Of a DNA stretch of 64,000 nt, positions 1-10,173 are shown in pieces. The translations under genes were made by a program, and so were the position numbers. Position 1 is the first letter of the stretch. Each line of letters opens with the position of its first letter. Under the pieces are notes generated by a model. The model saw nothing but the letters and a program-made list of their open reading frames with translations, had not been told where the DNA came from and made no database searches. The DNA comes from Clostridium cuniculi (GTDB taxonomy: Bacteria; Bacillota; Clostridia; Clostridiales; Clostridiaceae), in NCBI RefSeq assembly GCF_004353185.1, contig NZ_SMUS01000023.1, positions 1 to 64,000 on the forward strand, read 5' to 3'.

Positions 1-123
1 AATATAACTTAAATATGAGAGAAAAATTAAATTTTTAAAATTATAGATAAAATAATATAATTTATGGTAAAATTGTTATGTTTAATAAACGAAAAAAGTA
101 GAAATGTAGTGAAGGAAGGGAAA

Positions 124-1773
124 ATGAAGAAAACTAAAGAGTATGAAGAAAAAAGTAAAAGATATATTATTTATATGCTTGTAGCAACTATAGTGTTTTT
201 ATTATTTACTTTTGTAGCAATAAGAGTAATTGATATTAATAAGATGAATTCTTTGCCCATACTTGATGATTTGAACTCAATTAATATAATCATTGGAATA
301 ATAGCAATTCCGTGTTGTTTATTATATTATTATATGTATGGTAATAATGAATTTTTTATTTTGACGCTATCCTATGTAAGCATTTTTATTGAGTATATTT
401 ATGTAAATTATATTCTTGGAAGTTTAGGATTATCACAGCATTTAATAACTTTCCCTTTTGTTTTTAGAATATTTTTATTAACTATTGCAATTTTTAATGA
501 GAGCAAATATATAAGGAAAATTATTGAGAGAAAAAGGCTTGCTATAATTTTAGTATTAATAATTAATATTATTGGTACATACTTAGAAATAAAATTGAAA
601 TTAAGTATATTTTCTTATGGGGAAAATATGTTAATTTGGAGCATATTTCAAGTGTGTGTATTAATTTACTATACAATATTATTAGCTTTATTAACAATAA
701 GATGTATGAGAAAAAGAGAATTTATATATACAATATTTATAACAACCATTAGTATATTTACAGTTAGAAGAATTTTTTATTTTTATATATTTAAAGATTA
801 TAGTAATAAGATTATTGAATATAATAAAGTATTAACTTTTATTGCTTATCTTATATTACTTATTGGCCTATATATTGAAATTGTTAGGAGAATTGAAGAA
901 AGTATTAGATTAAATAGTCAAGTAAATGATTTTCAAAAGTTAAAAATAAAATATAAAGAGATAAAAGCAGTTGAAAAGGCAAAAGGACAATTTTTTGCAA
1001 ATTTGTCACATGAAATAAAAACTCCAATAAATATAATTTATTCATGTGTTCAATTATTAGATATAAATAAAAAAGAAGGCGAAAAGGCATTATGGGATTC
1101 ATATAATAAATATGACAATACTATAAAGCAAAATTGTTATAGATTATTAAGGCTTGTAAATAATTTAGTAGATATGACTAAAATAGATTCAGGATATATG
1201 AATTTAACTTTTGTTAATTACGAAATTGTTAGTTTAGTTGAAGATATAATACTATCAATTGTTCCATATGTTGAATCTAAAAATATTAACGTATTATTTG
1301 ATACTTATATCGAAGAGTTAGAAATAAGATGCGATCCAGAGAGTATAGAAAGAGTTATTTTAAATTTACTTTCAAATGCTGTTAAATTTACTAATAATAA
1401 TGGTAATATCTTTGTCTTAATGGATGCAGATGATGATTATGTTACTATAAGAGTTAAAGATGACGGGGTAGGTGTATCACCAGAACTTCAAGAAGAAATA
1501 TTTAAACGCTTTGTACAAGAGGATAAATCACTTAATAGGAAAAAGGAAGGTAGTGGTATAGGATTAGCCTTAGTCAAATCTTTAGTTGAATTACATAATG
1601 GACAGGTATATCTAGAAAAAGGGACTGAAGAAGGTAGTGAATTTGTTGTTAAGCTACCTAATGTTAGGATTGAAAGTGAAAAAGAAAAGGATAATAAAAT
1701 AATTGATGTAGAGAATAAACCATTGGTACAAAAAATACATATAGAATTTTCAGATATATATGAACTATATTAA
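124..1773 (+). CDS. Membrane sensor histidine kinase (orphan)
   Basis: Sensor kinase of 549 residues. The N-terminal half (about residues 12-250) is a run of some seven or eight hydrophobic segments, resembling the MASE3 class of membrane sensor domain. A short coiled linker follows, then the HisKA H-box NLSHEIKTP (phospho-accepting His at about 296), an N-box (NLLSNAVKF), and G-boxes ending in GSGIGLALV, so it should be an active autokinase. The start at 124 is preferred over the in-frame ATG at 64 because GAAGGAAGGG lies just before it and the extra 20 residues are not membrane-like. No response regulator follows; one could lie upstream of the window. The signal sensed cannot be read. Confidence 0.85.
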   Translation: MKKTKEYEEKSKRYIIYMLVATIVFLLFTFVAIRVIDINKMNSLPILDDLNSINIIIGIIAIPCCLLYYYMYGNNEFFILTLSYVSIFIEYIYVNYILGSLGLSQHLITFPFVFRIFLLTIAIFNESKYIRKIIERKRLAIILVLIINIIGTYLEIKLKLSIFSYGENMLIWSIFQVCVLIYYTILLALLTIRCMRKREFIYTIFITTISIFTVRRIFYFYIFKDYSNKIIEYNKVLTFIAYLILLIGLYIEIVRRIEESIRLNSQVNDFQKLKIKYKEIKAVEKAKGQFFANLSHEIKTPINIIYSCVQLLDINKKEGEKALWDSYNKYDNTIKQNCYRLLRLVNNLVDMTKIDSGYMNLTFVNYEIVSLVEDIILSIVPYVESKNINVLFDTYIEELEIRCDPESIERVILNLLSNAVKFTNNNGNIFVLMDADDDYVTIRVKDDGVGVSPELQEEIFKRFVQEDKSLNRKKEGSGIGLALVKSLVELHNGQVYLEKGTEEGSEFVVKLPNVRIESEKEKDNKIIDVENKPLVQKIHIEFSDIYELY

Positions 1774-1785
1774 AATAAAAGCTAT

Positions 1786-1818
1786 AAAAAGGGGCTGCTA
1801 TCTAGCAGTCCCTTTTTA
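1786..1818. terminator. Bidirectional terminator, sensor kinase / uppP
   Basis: A 10-bp stem (GGGGCTGCTA with TAGCAGTCCC, one G-U pair) with a 2-nt loop is flanked by A-run and T-run. It serves the convergent kinase and uppP genes. Confidence 0.85.
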
Positions 1819-1825
1819 TGTATAA

Positions 1826-2665
1826 TTATCTAATAACATAGAAATATAAAAGAACAATTATACCTAATATAATTCTATACCAACCAAAAACTTTAAAATC
1901 ATTATTTTTGATATAAGACATTAAGAATTTAATAGCAAGTATTGATACTATAAATGCTACAATCATACCTACTAATAGTATTGTTAACTCGCTTCCTGTC
2001 ATTACAAATCCAGTTTGTAGTCCAAATTTAACAAGCTTTAAAGCACTAGCTCCAAACATAACAGGAATTGCAAGGAAGAAAGTGAATTCAGCTGCTACAG
2101 TTCTAGATACACCAATTAATAATGCTCCAACGATAGTTGCACCTGAACGAGAAGTCCCAGGAAAAACAGCAGCGATAAGTTGGAAAAGGCCTATCATAAT
2201 TGCAACTGTATAAGTTATTTCAGCTAAACTATTAATCTTAGGTTTTTTACCTTTATTATAGTTTTCTATAACTATAAATAAAATACCAAATAATATTAGC
2301 ATTACAGCAACTGTTGTAGGGTTATAGAATAATGCATTAAGTTGATCATCGAATAAAAGTCCAACAATAGCAGCTGGAACACAGGCAATTAGTATTTTAA
2401 CCCACATTATTAATGTATCTTTTTCTACTTTAATTCCGTTATTATATTTGAAAGGGAATATTTTTTTCCAATATAATAAAATAACTGCAAAAATAGCACC
2501 AAGTTGTATAACAACCAAGAACATATCCATAAATTCTTTAGAAACATTTAGTTTTAAGAATTCATCAACTAAAATCATATGACCAGTACTACTGATAGGA
2601 AGCCATTCTGTAATACCTTCGACGATACCAAGAATTATGGCTTTAATAATCTCTAAAAACTCCAT
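1826..2665 (-). CDS. uppP: Undecaprenyl-diphosphatase UppP/BacA
   Basis: Integral membrane phosphatase that recycles undecaprenyl diphosphate to the monophosphate carrier for peptidoglycan and teichoic acid synthesis; extra copies confer bacitracin resistance. Its 279 residues match the family length. Both signature regions are present: EGITEWLPISSTGH at about residues 16-29 and PGTSRSG at 169-175, supplying the catalytic Glu, Ser, His and Arg. Several hydrophobic helices cover the rest. The ATG has a strong GGAGGT ribosome site. It is transcribed alone, convergent to the sensor kinase. Many firmicutes carry more than one UppP, so this need not be the only one. Confidence 0.95.
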   Translation of the reverse strand: MEFLEIIKAIILGIVEGITEWLPISSTGHMILVDEFLKLNVSKEFMDMFLVVIQLGAIFAVILLYWKKIFPFKYNNGIKVEKDTLIMWVKILIACVPAAIVGLLFDDQLNALFYNPTTVAVMLILFGILFIVIENYNKGKKPKINSLAEITYTVAIMIGLFQLIAAVFPGTSRSGATIVGALLIGVSRTVAAEFTFFLAIPVMFGASALKLVKFGLQTGFVMTGSELTILLVGMIVAFIVSILAIKFLMSYIKNNDFKVFGWYRIILGIIVLLYFYVIR

Positions 2666-2813
2666 CGAATTACCTCCATTATAAATATATTTAATTTAAC
2701 CACTTTTCCATTATATAAAATATTAATGATTTATTAAAGGAAAAATAGTAAAATAACATAAAATTTTAATAAAAATCAACAGTAAATTATTAGTAAGCTA
2801 TATATAAAATTTA

Positions 2814-2833
2814 ACTAGTGTATATACATTAGT
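2814..2833. promoter_or_regulatory. 20-bp near-perfect palindrome upstream of the hydrolase gene
   Basis: ACTAGTGTATATACATTAGT is self-complementary except for one symmetric G/A pair. It lies about 60 bp before the start of the next gene, where an operator would be expected. The cognate regulator cannot be named from sequence. Confidence 0.4.
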
Positions 2834-2891
2834 AATATTATAGGGTAAAATTATTAATATATATGTATAAGTTAAAAATGGAGGAAGGTTT

Positions 2892-3440
2892 ATGAAAAAA
2901 TTATTAGTGGTAATTGATTATCAAAATGATTTTGTTAATGGTTCTTTAGGATTTAAAAAAGCAGAAGAATTAGAAGAGGGTATATATAAGAAAGTTAAAA
3001 AGTATTTAAGTGAAGGAGATATTGTAGTTTTTACACAGGACACTCATAGTAAAGAATATTTAAATACAAGAGAGGGTAAAAATTTGCCTGTATCACATTG
3101 TATAATAAATACTGAAGGTCATGAATTATATGGAAGGTTAAAAGAGTTTAAAGAAGACTCAAATATTATTCATATAAATAAATATTCTTTTGGGATTTCT
3201 CCGCAAGATATGATTAAATTAGTTGAGAGGATAGGAGAAGACATAGAATATATTGAAATAGTTGGTGTTGTAACTAACATATGTGTAATAAGTAATGTGG
3301 TAACATTCCAATCTCAATATATAAATGCAGATATTTTAGTAGATGCATCTTTATGTGCTAGCTTTAATGAAGATTTACATGAAAAAGCTTTAGATGTAAT
3401 TGAGTCATTACAAGTTAAAGTAATAAATAGAGATATTTAG
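2892..3440 (+). CDS. Isochorismatase-family cysteine hydrolase (nicotinamidase-like)
   Basis: Cytosolic amidohydrolase of the isochorismatase fold, 182 residues. The catalytic triad can be placed as Asp9 (VVIDYQNDF), Lys97 (INKYSFG) and Cys131 (VVTNICVISN, with the cis-peptide VT pair typical of the fold). Asp50, His52 and His69 match the metal ligands of nicotinamidases (TQDTH and PVSHC). This supports nicotinamide-to-nicotinate hydrolysis in NAD salvage, although related isochorismatase-like enzymes of other specificity cannot be excluded. It has a GGAGG ribosome site, stands alone, and ends at a shared terminator facing the tRNA. Confidence 0.8.
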   Translation: MKKLLVVIDYQNDFVNGSLGFKKAEELEEGIYKKVKKYLSEGDIVVFTQDTHSKEYLNTREGKNLPVSHCIINTEGHELYGRLKEFKEDSNIIHINKYSFGISPQDMIKLVERIGEDIEYIEIVGVVTNICVISNVVTFQSQYINADILVDASLCASFNEDLHEKALDVIESLQVKVINRDI

Positions 3441-3476
3441 ATTAGTAGTAGTTTAGTATTAATTAAAAAGTAATAT

Positions 3477-3508
3477 AAAAAAAGAATGTCTTATTGACAT
3501 TCTTTTTT

Positions 3509-3509
<1 letters not shown>
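3477..3509. terminator. Bidirectional terminator, hydrolase / tRNA-fMet
   Basis: The GAATGTC/GACATTC stem with loop TTATT is flanked by seven or more A and seven T. The T-run touches the encoded CCA of the tRNA, so one hairpin ends both transcripts. Confidence 0.85.
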
Positions 3510-3584
<75 letters not shown>

Positions 3585-3790
3585 ATATTAAGTATTTTAT
3601 AACTATATTATTAGTATAAACCTTAAAATTTATACAGTCAATATTAAAATACAGAAAAAGGGAAAAAGTCTTTTGTTAAGGATACATAATATTTTTGATT
3701 TTTTAAATACTATTAAAGAGTGAAAAGTTTATTTGGTAAAAGCTTAAAACATAATATAATTGTAGAAATTAACGAAAGAGAGGAAAAACT

Positions 3791-6700
3791 ATGAGAAAAA
3801 TGAAGACCATGGATGGTAATACTGCTGCTGCTTATGTTTCATATGCATTTACAGAAGTAAGTTCTATCTATCCAATAACACCTTCATCTCCTATGGCAGA
3901 ACATATAGATGAATGGGTTGCTCAAGGAAAGAAAAATATTTTTGACCAAACAGTAAAGGTTGTAGAAATGCAATCAGAGGCTGGTGCTGCAGGAGCTCTT
4001 CATGGGATATTGCAAAGTGGTGCATTAGGAAGTACATATACAGCTTCACAAGGATTATTATTGATGATACCTAATATGTATAAAATGGTTGGAGAAAGAT
4101 TACCAGCAGTTATTCATGTTGCAGCAAGGGCATTGGCAACTTCATCATTAAGTATTTTTGGTGATCATCAAGATGTTATGGCAGCAAGAGCAACAGGATG
4201 TGCAATGTTAGCAGAGGGGTCAGTACAAGAGGTAATGGATTTATCACCAGTAGCACATTTAACAGCAATTAAAGCAAGAATGCCTTTTGTTAATTTTTTT
4301 GATGGATTTAGAGTATCTCATGAGATTCAAAAGATAGAATTATTAGAATATGATGAATTAGAAAAGCTTATAGATTATGATGCACTTAATAACTTTAGAA
4401 AAAATGCATTAAATCCAAATCATCCAGTTACAAGAGGAACGGCTCAAAATCCAGATGTTTATTTTCAATTATGTGAATCTTTAAATAAATATTATGATGA
4501 TATTCCTGCAATGGTAGAAGAGTATATGAGTAAGATTACAGAGTTAACAGGAAGAGAATATCATTGCTTTGATTATTATGGTGATCCTGATGCTGATAGA
4601 GTTATTGTATCTATGGGAGCTGTAAGTGAAGTTATAGAAGAAACTATAGACTACTTAAGGAATAAAGGAGAAAAGGTCGGATTAATTAAAGTTAGATTAT
4701 ATAGACCTTTTAGCATAGAAAGATTATTAAATGTTATACCGAAATCTGTTAAAAAAATAGCGGTTTTAGATAGAACTAAAGAGCCAGGATCAATTGGAGA
4801 ACCATTATATTTAGATGTACTAAGAGCTGTTAGTGAAATGGATAATGCGCCTAAAGTAATTGGTGGTAGATATGGTTTAGGCTCTAAAGATCCATATCCT
4901 TCTGATATAGCAGCAATATATGAAAATTTAAACAATGAAAAGCCTAAGAATAGATTTACTATTGGAATAGAAGATGATGTAACAAATCTATCATTAAAAC
5001 CTAATAAAGAAATAGATGTAGCTATAGAAGGAACAACAGCATGTAAATTCTGGGGACTTGGTTCTGATGGTACAGTAGGTGCAAATAAAAATGCTATAAA
5101 GATAATAGGTGATCATACTAATATGTATGCTCAAGGATATTTTGCATATGATTCTAAAAAATCAGGTGGAATTACAATTTCACATTTAAGATTTGGAAAG
5201 AATCCTATAAAGTCTCATTATGAAATAGATAAAGCTGATTTTGTAGCATGTCATAATCAATCTTATGTATATTCATATAATGTACTTGAAGGGTTAAGAA
5301 AGAATGGAGTATTTGTATTAAATACTATTTGGAATGAAGAAGAATTAAATGATAGATTACCAGGTGAAATGAAGAGATATATCGCTGAAAATAATATTAA
5401 TTTTTATACAATTAATGCAGTTAAGATAGCACAAGAAATAGGTCTTGGCGGAAGAATTAATATGATAATGCAAGCAGCTTTCTTCAAACTTGCTAATATA
5501 ATACCAGTTGATGAAGCTATTAAGTATTTAAAAGATGCTGTAGTAACATCTTATGGTAAAAAAGGTGAAAAAGTTGTAAATATGAACTATGCTGCAATTG
5601 ATAAAGGACTTGAATCAGTTGTAAAGATAAATGTTCCTGATAGTTGGAAAGATGCAAAAGATGATAAAGTTGAAGAAAGTGTATCTGTTCCAGACTTTGT
5701 TAGAGATATATGTATGCCTATAAATAAACTTCAAGGAAATAATTTACCAGTTTCAGCATTTGTAAATAATAAAATTGAAGATGGAACATTTATGCATGGA
5801 ACTACAGCATATGAAAAAAGAGGAATTGCAGTTAATGTACCAGAGTGGATACCAGAAAATTGTATTCAATGTAACCAATGTTCATATGTATGTCCACATG
5901 CATGTATAAGACCATTTTTATCAACTGAAGAAGAAGTGAGTAATGCTCCAGAAAGTTTCAAGAAGTTAAATGCAAATGGAGTTAAAAGTGAAAAACCATA
6001 TTTCTATACAATAGGGGTAACTCCATTAGATTGTACAGGATGTTCAAATTGTGCAGAAGTTTGTCCGGCTCCTGGAAAAGCATTAATAATGAAACCATTT
6101 GATTCACAACATGATCAAATAGAGGCTTGGAACTTTGCTGTAGAAGAAATTAAAAATAAAAAGAATCCTATGAATAAGAATACTGTTAAAGGTAGTCAAT
6201 TTGAACAACCACTTCTAGAATTCTCAGGGGCATGTGCAGGGTGCGGAGAAACTCCATATGCTAAATTAGTTACTCAATTATTTGGAGATAGAATGGTAAT
6301 TGCTAATGCAACAGGATGTTCTTCTATTTGGGCATCTTCAGGTGCTGCAACTGCATATACAAAGAATCAAAATGGTCATGGACCAGCATGGGCTAACTCA
6401 TTATTCGAAGATAATGCAGAGTATGGCTTTGGAATGTTTATGGGGGTTAAAACAATAAGAGAAAGAATAGCTTCAAATATTAAGAAAGCATTAGATGAAA
6501 ATTTATGTCCTAGTGCAAAAGAAGCAATGGAAGAGTGGTTAAATAATAAGGATATAGGTGATGGTTCAAGAGAAAGAGCAGAAAAACTTGAATCTGCTTT
6601 ACAAGGTTGTAGTGATGAATTTGCAAAAGAAATATTAAAAGATAAAGAATTCTTTATTAAGAGATCACAATGGATATTTGGTGGAGATGGTTGGGCATAT

Positions 6701-7306
6701 GATATCGGATATGGTGGATTAGACCATGTTCTTGCTAGTAACGAAGATGTAAATGTTCTTGTATTTGATACAGAAATTTATTCTAATACTGGAGGGCAAG
6801 CGTCTAAATCAACTCCAACTGCAGCAATTGCAAAATTTGCAGCATCAGGTAAGAGAACTAAGAAAAAAGATTTAGGAATGATGGCTATGAGTTATGGATA
6901 TGTATATGTAGCTCAAGTAGCTTTAGGAGCAGATAAGAATCAAACAATAAAAGCTATTGCAGAAGCAGAGGCATATAATGGACCATCATTAATAATTGCT
7001 TATGCACCATGTATTAGTCATGGAATTAAGAATGGTATGGCTAATACTCCTGATGAACAAAAGAAAGCAGTAGCTTGTGGATATTGGAATCTTTATAGAT
7101 ATAATCCAGCACTTAAAGGAGAAAAGAATCCATTCACATTAGATTCTAAAGAACCAAAAGCAGACTTTAAGGATTTCTTAATGGGAGAAGTTAGATATGC
7201 ATCTTTAGCTAAGGTATTCCCAGAATTAGCAGAAGAATTATTTGCTAAGACAGAGAAGGATGCTAAGGAAAGATTAGAAAATTACAAGAAGTTAGCACAA
7301 GATTAA
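3791..7306 (+). CDS. nifJ: Pyruvate:ferredoxin oxidoreductase, copy 1
   Basis: Oxidatively decarboxylates pyruvate with CoA to acetyl-CoA and CO2, reducing ferredoxin for hydrogenase. Its 1171 residues form the single-chain homodimeric type with all domains in order: N-terminal pyrimidine-binding domain (YPITPSSPMAEHIDEW), transketolase C-like domain, gamma domain, two 4Fe-4S clusters (CIQCNQCSYVCPHAC and LDCTGCSNCAEVCPAPGK), and the TPP-binding domain with the third-cluster cysteines (CAGCGETPY) and GDGWAYDIGYGGLDH. A possible promoter is TTTGGT-N17-TATAAT (3732-3760). It is homologous along its full length to the second copy at 20145, but uses fewer C-ending codons, which suggests lower or conditional expression. 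Confidence 0.97.
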   Translation: MRKMKTMDGNTAAAYVSYAFTEVSSIYPITPSSPMAEHIDEWVAQGKKNIFDQTVKVVEMQSEAGAAGALHGILQSGALGSTYTASQGLLLMIPNMYKMVGERLPAVIHVAARALATSSLSIFGDHQDVMAARATGCAMLAEGSVQEVMDLSPVAHLTAIKARMPFVNFFDGFRVSHEIQKIELLEYDELEKLIDYDALNNFRKNALNPNHPVTRGTAQNPDVYFQLCESLNKYYDDIPAMVEEYMSKITELTGREYHCFDYYGDPDADRVIVSMGAVSEVIEETIDYLRNKGEKVGLIKVRLYRPFSIERLLNVIPKSVKKIAVLDRTKEPGSIGEPLYLDVLRAVSEMDNAPKVIGGRYGLGSKDPYPSDIAAIYENLNNEKPKNRFTIGIEDDVTNLSLKPNKEIDVAIEGTTACKFWGLGSDGTVGANKNAIKIIGDHTNMYAQGYFAYDSKKSGGITISHLRFGKNPIKSHYEIDKADFVACHNQSYVYSYNVLEGLRKNGVFVLNTIWNEEELNDRLPGEMKRYIAENNINFYTINAVKIAQEIGLGGRINMIMQAAFFKLANIIPVDEAIKYLKDAVVTSYGKKGEKVVNMNYAAIDKGLESVVKINVPDSWKDAKDDKVEESVSVPDFVRDICMPINKLQGNNLPVSAFVNNKIEDGTFMHGTTAYEKRGIAVNVPEWIPENCIQCNQCSYVCPHACIRPFLSTEEEVSNAPESFKKLNANGVKSEKPYFYTIGVTPLDCTGCSNCAEVCPAPGKALIMKPFDSQHDQIEAWNFAVEEIKNKKNPMNKNTVKGSQFEQPLLEFSGACAGCGETPYAKLVTQLFGDRMVIANATGCSSIWASSGAATAYTKNQNGHGPAWANSLFEDNAEYGFGMFMGVKTIRERIASNIKKALDENLCPSAKEAMEEWLNNKDIGDGSRERAEKLESALQGCSDEFAKEILKDKEFFIKRSQWIFGGDGWAYDIGYGGLDHVLASNEDVNVLVFDTEIYSNTGGQASKSTPTAAIAKFAASGKRTKKKDLGMMAMSYGYVYVAQVALGADKNQTIKAIAEAEAYNGPSLIIAYAPCISHGIKNGMANTPDEQKKAVACGYWNLYRYNPALKGEKNPFTLDSKEPKADFKDFLMGEVRYASLAKVFPELAEELFAKTEKDAKERLENYKKLAQD

Positions 7307-7325
7307 TAAAAAATATTTATTTAGT

Positions 7326-7367
7326 ATTAAAGAGCTAGTTTTATAAACTAAGCTCTTTAATTTTTTT
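7326..7367. terminator. Bidirectional terminator, nifJ / Nudix
   Basis: A long hairpin (TTAAAGAGCT pairing with AGCTCTTTAA, extended inward) is followed by a T-run. The stop codon of the minus-strand Nudix gene (7341-7343) lies inside the hairpin. Confidence 0.75.
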
Positions 7368-7907
7368 ATTAAATTTATCATAAACAGTTTTTACTATGTA
7401 AGGCTCATTACAATGGAGATTAAGTTCATTAATTGGTATCCATTTAACACCACTAGTTTCCTCTTCATTAATAATTAATTCATCATCTTCGTTTGCCTCT
7501 AAAAGATAAGCAATAGATAAGTGTAAATGAGAAGATACATATTTATTATTTTTTATATGACCATTAACATTTAAAACATCTAATCCTAAAATTTCATTCA
7601 TAACTGGATTAACTTTTTTTAGACCAGTTTCTTCTTTAGCTTCTTTAATAGCTACATGAAGTAAGTTACAATCACCATCAGCATGTCCACCAGTCCATGC
7701 CCAACTTTGATATATATTATGATAAATCATTAGTACTTTACTTCGATCTTTATTAACAATATATCCTGAACTAGTTATATGGGCTATTGTATTTTCTCTA
7801 GTTAATATATTATCAAATTTGCTTATACACTCCATAATTAAAGCTTTATCTTTAATTTCTTGTTCATTATATGGAGTATAATTTTTAATAGATTCAATCC
7901 AATTCAT
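7341..7907 (-). CDS. Nudix hydrolase
   Basis: Cytosolic pyrophosphohydrolase of 188 residues acting on a nucleoside-diphosphate-linked substrate that cannot be specified. The Nudix box reads GHADGDC-N7-KEAKEETGL near residue 95, so the metal-binding end (EExG) is intact, Lys replaces the usual Arg, and Cys sits where the first consensus Glu is expected. Similar GHADGD variants occur in this subfamily, so activity is still likely. The ribosome site is AGAGAGG. It is a single gene, convergent to nifJ. Confidence 0.85.
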   Translation of the reverse strand: MNWIESIKNYTPYNEQEIKDKALIMECISKFDNILTRENTIAHITSSGYIVNKDRSKVLMIYHNIYQSWAWTGGHADGDCNLLHVAIKEAKEETGLKKVNPVMNEILGLDVLNVNGHIKNNKYVSSHLHLSIAYLLEANEDDELIINEEETSGVKWIPINELNLHCNEPYIVKTVYDKFNKKIKELSL

Positions 7908-8047
7908 AATTCTAAACCTCTCTAAAAATTAAATATAATAAATATAATAACATAGATAGCAAAAAAATGAATCATATTATTATTGGATTATAATAAATAT
8001 TAGTTTAGAATTAATATATATTATAATTATGGAAGGAAATGATTAAA

Positions 8048-8686
8048 ATGGATAGTAATATAAAATGGGTGAATGAGGTTAAAATAAATAGAACGCTAGA
8101 ATCTTTAAGAAAAAATAATATGGAAAGTTTTTTAATTAATACACATGAGGAATTAATTAGTAAAATAGAAGAGTTAGTTGATGCAGATAGTAAAGTTAGC
8201 TTTGGTGGGTCTATGACATTATTTGAGGCAAAGGTTATGGAACATTTAAGAAGTGGAAGATATGAATTATTAGATAGATATAAAGAAGGATTAACTCAAA
8301 AAGAAATAAAGAAAATATTTAGAGAAAGTTTTTTTTGTGATGCTTATTTTACAAGTACTAATGCAATAACTGAAGAGGGAGAGCTATATAACGTAGATGG
8401 TAATGGAAATAGAGTTGCAGCAATGCTTTATGGACCTGATAAGGTAATAGTTATTGCAGGAGTGAATAAAATAGTAAAAGATATTAATGAAGCAATTTAT
8501 AGAGTAGAGAATTTCGCAGCACCAGCAAATGCAAAAAGGTTAGATAAAAAAACTCCTTGTACAGTTACAGGAAAATGTATGAATTGCAGTAGTCCTGAAA
8601 GAATTTGTCGTGAATATACAGTCATAAGAAAGCCTGTACCAAATAGAATTTTTGTATTATTACTTAATGAGAAATATGGATATTAA
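8048..8686 (+). CDS. LUD-domain protein (LutC/YkgG-like)
   Basis: Single-domain LUD (DUF162) protein of about 212 residues. Visible family features are the FGGSMTLFEAKV segment near residues 55-65, the STNAITEEGELYNVDGNGNRVAAMLYGP stretch (conserved Gly/Asn ligand-binding region) and VNKIVKDINEA. A Cys-rich loop near the C terminus (CTVTGKCMNCSSPERIC) is common in clostridial members and may bind metal. Relatives take part in lactate utilisation, but no lutA or lutB lies nearby, so the role is open. The ATG at 8048 is chosen because GGAAGG is 11 nt before it but only 2 nt before the ATG at 8039. Confidence 0.75.
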   Translation: MDSNIKWVNEVKINRTLESLRKNNMESFLINTHEELISKIEELVDADSKVSFGGSMTLFEAKVMEHLRSGRYELLDRYKEGLTQKEIKKIFRESFFCDAYFTSTNAITEEGELYNVDGNGNRVAAMLYGPDKVIVIAGVNKIVKDINEAIYRVENFAAPANAKRLDKKTPCTVTGKCMNCSSPERICREYTVIRKPVPNRIFVLLLNEKYGY

Positions 8687-8693
8687 GTAAGTA

Positions 8694-8733
8694 GAAGGAA
8701 GAGATTAGATACAATAGCATCTTCTCTTCCTTC
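8694..8733. terminator. Hairpin between convergent LUD and 3D-domain genes
   Basis: A GAAGGAAGAG/CTCTTCCTTC stem with a 20-nt loop. No clear T-run follows on either strand, so it is a weak terminator candidate. Confidence 0.4.
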
Positions 8734-8765
8734 AGCTTTAAAGCTTGTCTATAATTTAATAATTA

Positions 8766-9926
8766 TTATGGATATTCTAATATTTGTACAGTAACTTGTC
8801 TTCTTCCCCATGATATACACTCTTCGTGAGTATTAAGGAATACGTCAATAATATTTCCTTTAATAGCTCCACCAGTATCGGCGGCGATTGCAAGACCATA
8901 TCCTGATACATAAACTTTTGTACCAAGTGGAATTACATCAGGATCAACAGCAATGGTACTTATGCCATCAGGGTTTCTAACTGGTTTTAATCCAGAAGCT
9001 GTAATTCCATGACCGTAGTAAGCGGTAGATTCCATAGTCAATGTTTTAATTGCAGTACCAACTTCAGTACTAGTTGTTGGGACTGTAGGTGTATTAAGTT
9101 CAGATATTCTTGCTTTAGCGTTACTAATACCCTCTTTAGCCAGGTTAATAGTTGTTGAACTATTTAACAATGGAATATAAGAGTTTAAGGTATCAATAGC
9201 ATTTTGTAGTTCAGATACAGAAGCAGTTGATGAGTTTGCAATAGATAAAGGCTTTGAAATTAAGGTTTTTTCATTTTCCTCTATAACTGCAAAAACAGCT
9301 TCTTTTTCAGCATTTAGTTTATCTGAATATTCTTCTTGCTCTTGTTTCTTCTGTTCAACTACTTTTAAATCATTTTCTATAGTTGCTTGTAAAGTTTTTA
9401 ATTCGCTTTTTTTAGTATTTAAACTTTCTATATCTTTATTTAATGAATCTTTTTTTTCATTTATATTAATAAGAATTTTTTTATCAGTAGAAATTATTTT
9501 AGATATAGCTTGGATTCTAGAAAATAAGTCTGAAATACTAGTTGATGTTATAATACTAACTATCATATTTGAAGATATGTTAGTCTTGTACATATTTCTC
9601 ACTCTGTTATCTAGAGTTATTTGAGCTTGTTCAATTTCCTCTTTTGTTTGTTCTAATTTAGACTCTGTAGATTGAATTTGACTTTCAATAGAACTAATGG
9701 ATTCTTTATTTTCAGTAAGTTTAGAATTAATAGTAGCTATCTCAGTGTTTAACTCTTCTATCTTAGCGTCTAAATCTAAAATTTCACTATCAAGTTGTTT
9801 ATATTTTGATAAATTTTCGTTAATTGTATCTTGTGGTGTAGTAGCATATGTTTTAATAGTACCTAAAGAAGATAACAATATTGTCATTGCTAAAACACAA
9901 GATGTGATTTTTTTAAACAGAAACAT
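8766..9926 (-). CDS. Secreted coiled-coil protein with 3D domain
   Basis: Exported cell-wall-associated protein of 386 residues. An N-terminal signal peptide (KKITSCVLAMTILLSSLG, cleavage likely near TYA at 28) precedes a long charged coiled coil (about 35-250) like the PcsB/CwlO-type N-terminal regions. A linker leads to a C-terminal 3D domain (about 295-386) with its three aspartates: VDPDVIPLG, AADTGG and IIDVFL. 3D domains form the catalytic double-psi barrel of Sps/YocH/RpfB-like wall lytic enzymes, so this is probably a lytic transglycosylase-like muralytic protein. GGAGGTGA sits unusually close to the ATG. Confidence 0.85.
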   Translation of the reverse strand: MFLFKKITSCVLAMTILLSSLGTIKTYATTPQDTINENLSKYKQLDSEILDLDAKIEELNTEIATINSKLTENKESISSIESQIQSTESKLEQTKEEIEQAQITLDNRVRNMYKTNISSNMIVSIITSTSISDLFSRIQAISKIISTDKKILININEKKDSLNKDIESLNTKKSELKTLQATIENDLKVVEQKKQEQEEYSDKLNAEKEAVFAVIEENEKTLISKPLSIANSSTASVSELQNAIDTLNSYIPLLNSSTTINLAKEGISNAKARISELNTPTVPTTSTEVGTAIKTLTMESTAYYGHGITASGLKPVRNPDGISTIAVDPDVIPLGTKVYVSGYGLAIAADTGGAIKGNIIDVFLNTHEECISWGRRQVTVQILEYP

Positions 9927-10173
9927 TCACCTCCATGATAGAATTAAAAAGTATAATGTTTAATTATATATACTATAGATACTTTTATATGTCAAATTTA
10001 TTGCATATCAATGTAATTTATGAGATATTATAAGAATTTAAATGTATATATTGTAAATACAAATATATTATAACACAAATATTTGGAAAAAAATAGAAAA
10101 TAGATTGAAATATAAAAAAAACTAATATAAAATTTTAAAAATAATAATGAATTTTTACTTTGGAGGTAAAATA

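Noticed and set aside
905..1102. Minus-strand frame inside the sensor kinase gene
   Set aside because: A shadow of the kinase coding sequence without ribosome site or family resemblance; the same holds for the other antisense frames in nifJ, hisF, tcyP, metN and clpB.
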